64,000 bases of DNA from Neostapfia colusana (Eukaryota > Streptophyta > Magnoliopsida > Poales > Poaceae): positions 88,338,780 through 88,402,779 of the forward strand of contig JASWHV010000009.1 in NCBI GenBank assembly GCA_030760725.1, read 5' to 3'. Each line of letters begins with the position of its first letter. Position 1 is the first letter of the stretch. Below the pieces are notes generated by a model that saw only the letters and a list, made by a program, of their open reading frames with translations, was not told the origin of the DNA and did no database searches. The position numbers and the translations under genes are program-made. Shown here one piece after another: positions 58,078-64,000 of this stretch.

Positions 58078-58976
58078 AGCGGAACCTAGGATTCCGAGGA
58101 GCCCATGCAAGCTCAATTCTACACTAAACTTTCGGATTTTTTGGCTCTAGAGCACCAGTTGAATGTGTAGAAGGTGGAAATGGACGCCAACACCGGTGAA
58201 ACGGCCGACAACACTGAACTCCACGGTGAACCGAAGCCGTTTTCTATGGTGGCACGAAAAACAGCAAGAACTCAGTCAATTTCGGATGTTTTTGCTCGGT
58301 TCTTCTTCGAGGAGGGGCGCTAGGTAATGTAGAAACTACGTGCAAATCAGCTCGAGTGTTGGTTGATCGTGTAACTCGAATTCGGGTCTTGTATGTGTAT
58401 GACATGTGGGTCCCAGCACACCATAAATATCCTCCCCTCTCTGGTTTAAGATTCCCGCATAGATGTTGTCCAAATTTTGCCGAATTTGGAGGGTAGGCCA
58501 AACAAACTTTGGGAAACTCAATTCTGCACTTAGATTTTCAATTTGAACAAATTTGGTTGAGAATTCAAATTCAAATTTGAATTTTAACGTGCTCTCAATT
58601 AACCCTTTGAATAAATGTTAAAGGAGCTCTACAAATATCAAAATTTGGACCAAAAGCTCTTTGATACATGGGGAATGCATTGGCGAATTCACTTGTATGC
58701 ATTTGGCTGAACATGAATCCTTTTAAAAGATTCAAATTTGTGTTTAAATTTCCCTCATCTTCTACTCGTAAAGGATGTGCACATGAGTGAGATTTGGGGA
58801 GTAAAATGTGTTCCCCATGTTAACATGTGTTAAGCATGGGCTAAAGAAAATTTTTAACTCCCTCACATGTCCATTTTTGGGTTTATTATTTCATGTGACA
58901 CATATCGCCCCTTTTCTTCTCCTTGACTTTACTTCATAAAATGAAATACAACTTTACAAAAGTTAGAGCTGTTACA
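58078..58976 (-). repeat. LTR of M, 5' (U3) portion
   Basis: It continues M's LTR after the O insertion. It is AT-rich towards its right end (U3 in element sense) and ends 'gagctgttaca', like B's 'gggattttaca'. A polypurine tract follows at once. Confidence 0.75.
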
Positions 58977-58989
58977 TTCCTCCCCACTT
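58977..58989 (-). other. Polypurine tract next to the M LTR
   Basis: The minus strand reads AAGTGGGGAGGAA. The following plus-strand text 'aaaaggatctcgtcccgagattac' closely matches the same place in B (30351-30374). It proves that an internal region lies to the right of this LTR. Confidence 0.85.
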
Positions 58990-59038
58990 AAAAGGATCTC
59001 GTCCCGAGATTACAAAAAGAAAGACGAAGGGAGAAAGA

Positions 59039-59104
59039 CTACTGGACATATGGTACAAACAAGTCGGGAAAATTTAAACGGAGAAAATCCTCACTTTCCC
59101 ACGT
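59039..59104 (-). pseudogene. M pol, end of chromodomain-like tail
   Basis: The minus strand reads TWESEDFLRLNFPDLF and ends at a stop (plus-strand CTA 59039-59041). The equivalent in B is TWESEEFLRSNYPEF. It is interrupted by the CACTA element, just before the Thr codon. Confidence 0.85.
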
Positions 59105-59340
59105 CACTACAGGAAAAAGACAAATTTACGACAGCCAAAGTTATTAACGACGGTATCGTCGTTAATAAAAATGTTCACGACGGTGTACAACGGCCGCTGT
59201 AAATAATGTCCTTATTCACGATGGTTGACTTAGACCTTCGTGAATAAGTTGCTTATTCACGACAGGGCCAACTACCGTTGTAAATACCACCTTATTTACG
59301 ATAGCCAGGTCCCTGGCCGTTGTAAATAAGGGGTATATAC
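59105..59340. repeat. Left subterminal repeat array of the CACTA element
   Basis: About ten short motifs of the type TTATTCACGAYGG or TTAACGACGG occur in both orientations, many as facing pairs. Subterminal repeats of this kind bind the element-encoded DNA-binding protein in En/Spm. Confidence 0.8.
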
Positions 59341-59652
59341 CGCCCGTGCCGGGGTCGGCGCGGGCATTCTCTCCCGCGCCGATACCAACCCGTTCCGCCA
59401 CCGCCCCCGCACGGCGCCGGGCCGCCACTGCCCCGGCATCCCGCGCCGCCGCGTGCTGCCGCCGCCCTGGCCTACCCCGGCCCGCGCCGAGCCGCCCCCG
59501 TGCCCCCCCCCCCCCCCCCGCACCACGTGCCGCCTCCGGCCGCCTCGGGCAATCCGCGACAGCGTCCGTGCCATCCCTGACCTCCCCACGTCGCCGCTGT
59601 CTTCATCGGTGCCGCCCCAGGCTTCCCCGCCCCACGGCATCTCCAAAAACTA
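59341..59652 (+). other. GC-rich segment of the CACTA element
   Basis: Very GC-rich, with a C run at about 59503-59519. ORFs occur on both strands by composition alone. It may act as a CpG-rich promoter or leader. Nothing more specific is visible. Confidence 0.4.
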
Positions 59653-59654
59653 GT

Positions 59655-60090
59655 AAGATAGAAATTTAGTTTGTGAATTATTAGTTTAGCTGTAAATTAT
59701 TTAGTTTATGCTTAAATTATGTAATTATTTAATTAGTTTAGTTATTAAGTTTAATTAGTTACTTAGTTTAGTTTGTAATTAGTTTAATTTTAATAGTTTA
59801 GTTTAGTTTGTAATTAGGTTAGATTGACTAGATTAGTTTAGTTGAATTAGTTTAATTTAGGTGATTATTTTGTTCATTAATCACTTAGTTAGTTTGTAAT
59901 TAGTTTTTAATCAGTTTGTTTTTAGTTTGTAATTAGTTTATATAACTAGTCTGTAATTGTTTAGTTAGTTTTTTATTGTTCAATTAGTTTCTTAAGTTAA
60001 TTGGTTTGAAGTATTTAATTGTTTATTTAGTTTTGAAATGTTCAATTAGTTTTGAATTAGTTAATTAATTGATTGTGAGTGTTTAATCAT
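59655..60090. repeat. AT-rich TTAGTT-type low-complexity tract
   Basis: Irregular repetition of TTAGTTTAGTT, TAATTAGTTTAATT and similar words. No coding content. Confidence 0.75.
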
Positions 60091-60114
60091 TATACGTATA
60101 GTAACGGGTTCCGG

Positions 60115-60528
60115 GCTGACCTGGCACGGTCTGACCCTGCACTGCAGGCCCGACCCGGCACTGCACGGCATGGCCCAACCAGGCACCACCCAACCAGGCA
60201 CGGCACGGCCCAACCCGGCACGGCCCAACCCGGCAGCACGGCACGGCCCGACCCGGCACACGGCCAAACACCCAACACGGCACGAGCCGACCCTGCACGG
60301 CCTGACCCGGGACGGCACGGCCCGACCCAGCACGGTCCGACCCTGCACGGCACGACCCGGCACGGCACGGCCCAACCCGGCAGCACAGCACGGCCCAGCC
60401 CGACACACGGCCCAACCCCTGGAACGCCATGGCCCGACGACCCAGCACGACCGACCCTACACGGTCTGACCCTGCATGGCGCAGCCCAACCCGGCACGGC
60501 CCGACCCTGCACGGCCCGACCCTATATA
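60115..60528. repeat. CACGGCCCGACCC minisatellite
   Basis: About 400 bp of imperfect tandem units of 10-15 bp (GGCACGGCCC, AACCCGGCAC, GACCCTGCAC). All frames on both strands are nearly open, giving Pro/Ala/Thr/Arg- or Gly/Arg/Val-rich peptides, so the ORFs here are composition artefacts. Confidence 0.8.
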
Positions 60529-60629
60529 TATTTTACTTTGATGTCTTCAAGTAACGTTTCTTTTATGTCTTCTTTTGTCTTATATATTTTACTTTAAATT
60601 CATTACCAACATTTTTTCTTTTAAATAGG

Positions 60630-63019
60630 ATGTCGTCGAGCAGTGGTAGAGGAAAGGGAAAGGCGAGGAGTGTAGCTAATGGTTTCCTGCGTAGGGCACC
60701 TGACGTCTTTCAGGGCAGTATGTCTAGCGGGCTTTCTGCTAGACGGGCTGCTTTGATGAGTCAGCTACCGTAGCTAAGAGGTGTAGCGGTCGCCTTACAG
60801 CGGTCAGACGAGGTAAATATCATTTCATGAATCTTATAATGTCAACAATTACTTCATTCATATACATTACTATTCTTTTAAATTATCAGGAGGACTCTAG
60901 GTCTGAGGATTCAGAGACGAGAGGTCCTCTGCAGCCAGCATAGGCTGATGACCACCCTTCGGGGTCCGGTAGCCAGCCTATGGACCTGCCTGTGTACCCG
61001 CTTCCAGAATCTTCCGGTGACCACTCCTCCGGATCACCTGATGTCGACACAGATCAGGGGCGTCGCACTAGGTGGAGTCACTATGTGGCTCCTCTTCCAT
61101 CTCTTGCAAACCCAGATGACCGGATTGTTATTTGTCCGGTTGGCGATATGTAAGTAAATATCTAACTCTTCCATTTATATTATTTTAGTGTTATAGATGT
61201 ATTGATTTATCATTCTCTATCAGGTCTTGGTACGATGACTTGTTCACTGGTCAAGGACGCCACAAGCAGGTGAACAGTGTCCTCGGGCGGCTTATCCATT
61301 TGTACTACTCCGGTGTAGTGTGCCACGACGTGGGACGATTTCACCACCGCCCAGCACGTTGCTCACGGCAACCACAAGGAGCCTGTGTGGTCTGACTTCA
61401 TGGTAAGCATTAAATATATATTTTTGTAATACAAGTCTATAATATGGTTAATACCAATGATGTGCATAAATATGTTTTTCCAGGCACGGTACCGTTTGGA
61501 GGACGAGGGCGAGGTGGACTACGCCAGAGCCGTGTTCCATAAAAATGCCCGGAAGCTCGGTACACAGTCGCTATCGAACGCTAGAATTCAAGTGACGAGA
61601 GCGTACATGGAGCTGCATCTGGAAGAGGGTGACCTTGGGGCATTCAGGAACATGGCTCCCAGGTATTTGACGATGGAGCAGTACGCAGAGGTAAATTGTA
61701 AAATATTTTTTTAAATGTGGAAGAAACACAATAGGTTAAAGGTTATATAACCTAATAATAAGTATATGCAGGTCGTTGCAGCCTGGTTAGATGACCGCCT
61801 GGGGGACTATCGTGCCCTTTGTGCTCTAAGGGCGAGTCAGGGGTTCCAGGAACTCTCTAGGACCCGTCAACAGAGCAGAGGTACAGATGGGAAGCACACG
61901 TTTGGTGCGGACGGCTACTTACGTATGGCTAAACGCATGGTAAGTTTTATTACTATTATTTTCAAATATGTTTAAATTATTCATTGTACTAACACATATA
62001 TATAGGAGCGCGAGACCGGTCAGGAGATGACTCTGATTCAGGTCTGGAAGAGGGGTCACAGGGGAAGTGACCCATCACACCCTGACCAACTGTGTTCTTA
62101 GGCGGCGTCAGAAGCGCTGGTGAGTTGTTTTGTATTTGAATTGAGTTTTCTAAAATAGTTTTTATGATATTATCTTTCCATATTTGTAGGCAAGGTATGG
62201 GCAGGAGGCGGAGCGACTTCACGGTGAAGGTTTTGATTGGCAGAGCGTGCCAATCATCCCAGAAGCCGCGTATGCAACCAGAGGCAGAAAACCTCACGAA
62301 CGGTCAGATCTCTAATTTTTATTAATGTCAATGAATTTGAGATACAAAAATTTAATAATCTTTCTTCTTTTGTAGGTTCGCCATCTTCGATGGAGTTGTC
62401 GACTCGGGGGAGGCATGGCCTTCCTCGACATGCTCTTCATCGCGAGAGACCAGCGAGGCAGGCTAGCTCCCTGGAGCTCCAGAGTATCCGGGAGGAGCTC
62501 CGCAGGACACAGGAGGAGCTCCAGCTAGAAAGGGAGCATGAAGCCGCGGATAAGAGGGCTCGGGACGAGTATCAAGCCTCGCTCATGCTACAGATGCAAG
62601 CAGCAATGCAGGTATGTACTGGTCCTTTGACTTAATATTTCTAACATATCAATGATGGTTATGTGATAATGTTTTGTGGCAACCCCACAGGATCCACATG
62701 CCCTGTTTACCGGAGCAGAGGTACAAATTTACTCAAACTTAAACAACATAGCCATATGTTATAAAGTTCATCAAATTTCTTAGAATATCAGCAAACCAAG
62801 TCAAACATAGACAATTCTAGTTTAACTTGATCAATTATAGGTCATAGTAAGCTAACATAGGGAAACTTGCATTTTTAAACTCATAACTTGTCTAACTATA
62901 CTTATGCATAACAGTGCTCCACGACCGAGGCTCACACGCCATCGCCGCAGCTACCGGGAGGACGAAGGCTCGAGGACGACTTCTCAGGTTCTGGAGGTAG
63001 CGTACGTGGTAGTGCATAG
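60630..63019 (+). pseudogene. CACTA second protein (plant transposase-24-like), multi-exon
   Basis: Ten candidate exons with good GT/AG borders: 60630-60812, 60890-61149, 61224-61402, 61484-61690, 61772-61939, 62006-62119, 62190-about 62303, 62376-62611, 62691-62720 and 62915-63019. The start is MSSSSGRGKGKARSVANGF. The conserved block TRWSHYVAPLPSLANPDDRI, SWYDDLFTGQGRHKQ, VFHKNARKLGTQ and DGYLRMAKRM recalls the Ptta/En/Spm protein family that accompanies TNP2 in grass CACTA elements. Exon 8 encodes a likely coiled coil (SIREELRRTQEELQLEREHE). Defects: stops at 60771-60773, near 60941 and near 62099, and a frameshift near 61320. It ends at TAG 63017-63019. Confidence 0.75.
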
Positions 63020-63149
63020 GGTGGCGTGTGTCTCTAGTATTCATGAATTACTATTATGTTTATAATGTTGTGACTTCCTGTGTGAGCTGGCCATCGAGCC
63101 AGGGCTGGCCTCGAAGCCAGGTTAGAATTTTCTCATTTTTTTAAAAAAA

Positions 63150-63540
63150 ATTACCAACCATATTTACGATGGTTTTCTGGTCAGGGCCGTCATAAATAAG
63201 CCATAATTATTTGCGACGGCCTGCCCCGTCGTCAATAGTACCAAGCTTATATGCGACGGGGCCATCGTGAATAAAGTGGGGTATTCACGACGGCCCCGTC
63301 GTGAATAAATCCCCCACACCACGTGGCACCCGGGAAGATTATTCGCGACAGGACTATTTAGCCGTCGCAAATAAGCTTATTTACGACAGGAGCCATCGTT
63401 AACAACCTTATTAACGATTAATTATCGGTGACGGCTGAAAACCATCGTGATAACCCCGTCGTGAATAACTTATTCACGATGGTTTAGCCTTTATTAACGA
63501 TGGTTTTTGGCCATCGTTAATTGATTATATTCCGGCAGTG
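63150..63540. repeat. Right subterminal repeat array of the CACTA element
   Basis: Nearly 400 bp with some 15-20 motifs in both orientations, such as TATTCACGACGG facing CCGTCGTGAATA near 63270-63300. This array is longer than the left one. Such asymmetry is usual in CACTA elements. Confidence 0.8.
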
Positions 63541-64000
63541 CTGGCTTCATCAGCGGTGTGGTTACTCCACAAGACTTTGTAAAATCAAATGTCCGATTCT
63601 TTTGGCGCGAGTCTTCTCGTCGATAATCTTGATCAGATACTCATAATAAGTGAGATCCGGTTGAAGATCCTCAATGTTCTCAATATGAACTGCAGCTGGT
63701 ACTTGAGACATTTTCGCAGCAGAGAAACATGGAAAACATTATGAACCCCTGAAAGAGACGCTGGTAGCTCCAGACGATAGGCCACGGGTCCTCATATTCA
63801 ACAGCGGCGAACGGCCCATGAATCACGGAGTGAGATTTCCCTTCACTCCAAAGCGATGAATCCCTTTCATCGGAGAGACACGAAGATAAACATGGTCCCC
63901 GATGTCGAAGTGGAGAGGTCGACATCGTTTATCTGCATAACTCTTCTGCCAAGATTGAGCAGCCTTTAAGTTGGCTTGAATCACACGCACTCGTTCCTCA
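63541..64000 (-). pseudogene. M pol, integrase C-terminus and chromodomain-like region (partial)
   Basis: The minus strand corresponds to B's 30466-30930: KVLWSNHTADEA, then upstream in element sense the GIHRFGVKG-type and HVYLR-type segments. A frameshift lies near 63590. It runs off the window edge, so the rest of pol and gag of this copy lie outside. Confidence 0.85.

Larger units (their letters stand above)
59105..63540 (+). mobile_element. CACTA DNA transposon, non-autonomous
   Basis: 4,436 bp with ends CACTACAGGAAAA on the left and, read inward from the right, CACTGCCGGAATA. It splits M's chromodomain codons. The flanks are CGT on the left and CT(GGC) on the right, so a 3-bp duplication CGT with one lost base is likely. 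Long subterminal arrays of CACGACGG-type motifs and a multi-exon gene for the second CACTA protein are present. No TNP2-type transposase was found. Confidence 0.85.

Noticed and set aside
60079..60597. 172-aa Pro/Ala/Thr-rich ORF and its Gly/Arg/Val-rich opposites
   Set aside because: Direct translation of the CACGGCCCGACCC minisatellite in all frames.
59105..63540. CRISPR-like spaced repeats at the ends of the CACTA element
   Set aside because: Plant DNA, motifs in both orientations with irregular spacing. They are transposon subterminal repeats.

Overview
The window is plant nuclear DNA, most likely from a grass with a large, repeat-rich genome. The signs are very long (3.3-4.3 kb) Ty3/gypsy LTRs with GC-rich cores, initiator-tRNA-Met primer sites, chromovirus-type polyproteins, one Ty1/copia polyprotein and a CACTA transposon with a plant-specific ORF. 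I found no host gene: essentially all 64 kb is transposable element, nested up to five levels deep. The species cannot be named from this.

Layout. Outermost is M, a minus-strand gypsy element. Its leader (1-857), primer site (858-870) and one LTR (874-3548, resuming at 58078-58976) are followed by the polypurine tract and the pol 3' end of a second M-type internal region (58977-59104 and 63541-64000). Element O (plus strand, 3549-58072, target duplication GCGAC) sits inside that LTR. O keeps its 5' LTR (3549-7822) and the last 1.1 kb of its 3' LTR (56954-58072), but its own gag-pol is gone. Inside O lies copia element K, cut into three pieces (about 7930-12401, 25249-26532, 40702-41235) by gypsy A (12402-25243, plus, target duplication CGTTG) and gypsy B (26533-40696, minus, target duplication GCAAC). 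K's tail is missing. A minus-strand solo LTR, S (41236-45106), lies there instead, followed by gypsy C (45107-56953, plus) inside O's 3' LTR. A CACTA element (59105-63540) interrupts M's chromodomain codons on the right.

How the parts work. A, B and C are chromovirus-like gypsy elements with gag, aspartic protease, RT, RNase H, integrase and chromodomain-like tails (A has lost everything after RNase H). All carry stops or frameshifts, so none looks autonomous. A has an additional ORF between its 5' LTR and gag. C carries a U3 array of about 15 units rich in CACGTG G-boxes upstream of a TATA box.

Main discovery candidate. The long LTRs of A, B and C each appear to carry a small spliced gene. 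A short acidic, Gln-rich exon (81, 81 and 84 nt) ends at a GC-type splice donor and joins in phase to a second acidic exon (89, 98 and 41 nt) with its own stop. A and B share the peptide core PEVLDF and an EWE-x-x-x-P ending although their LTR nucleotide sequences are very different. A 19-nt motif at the donor and a CGAGTAG palindrome recur in five LTR families.

All homology statements come from reading and comparing sequence by eye. No database search or alignment program was run.
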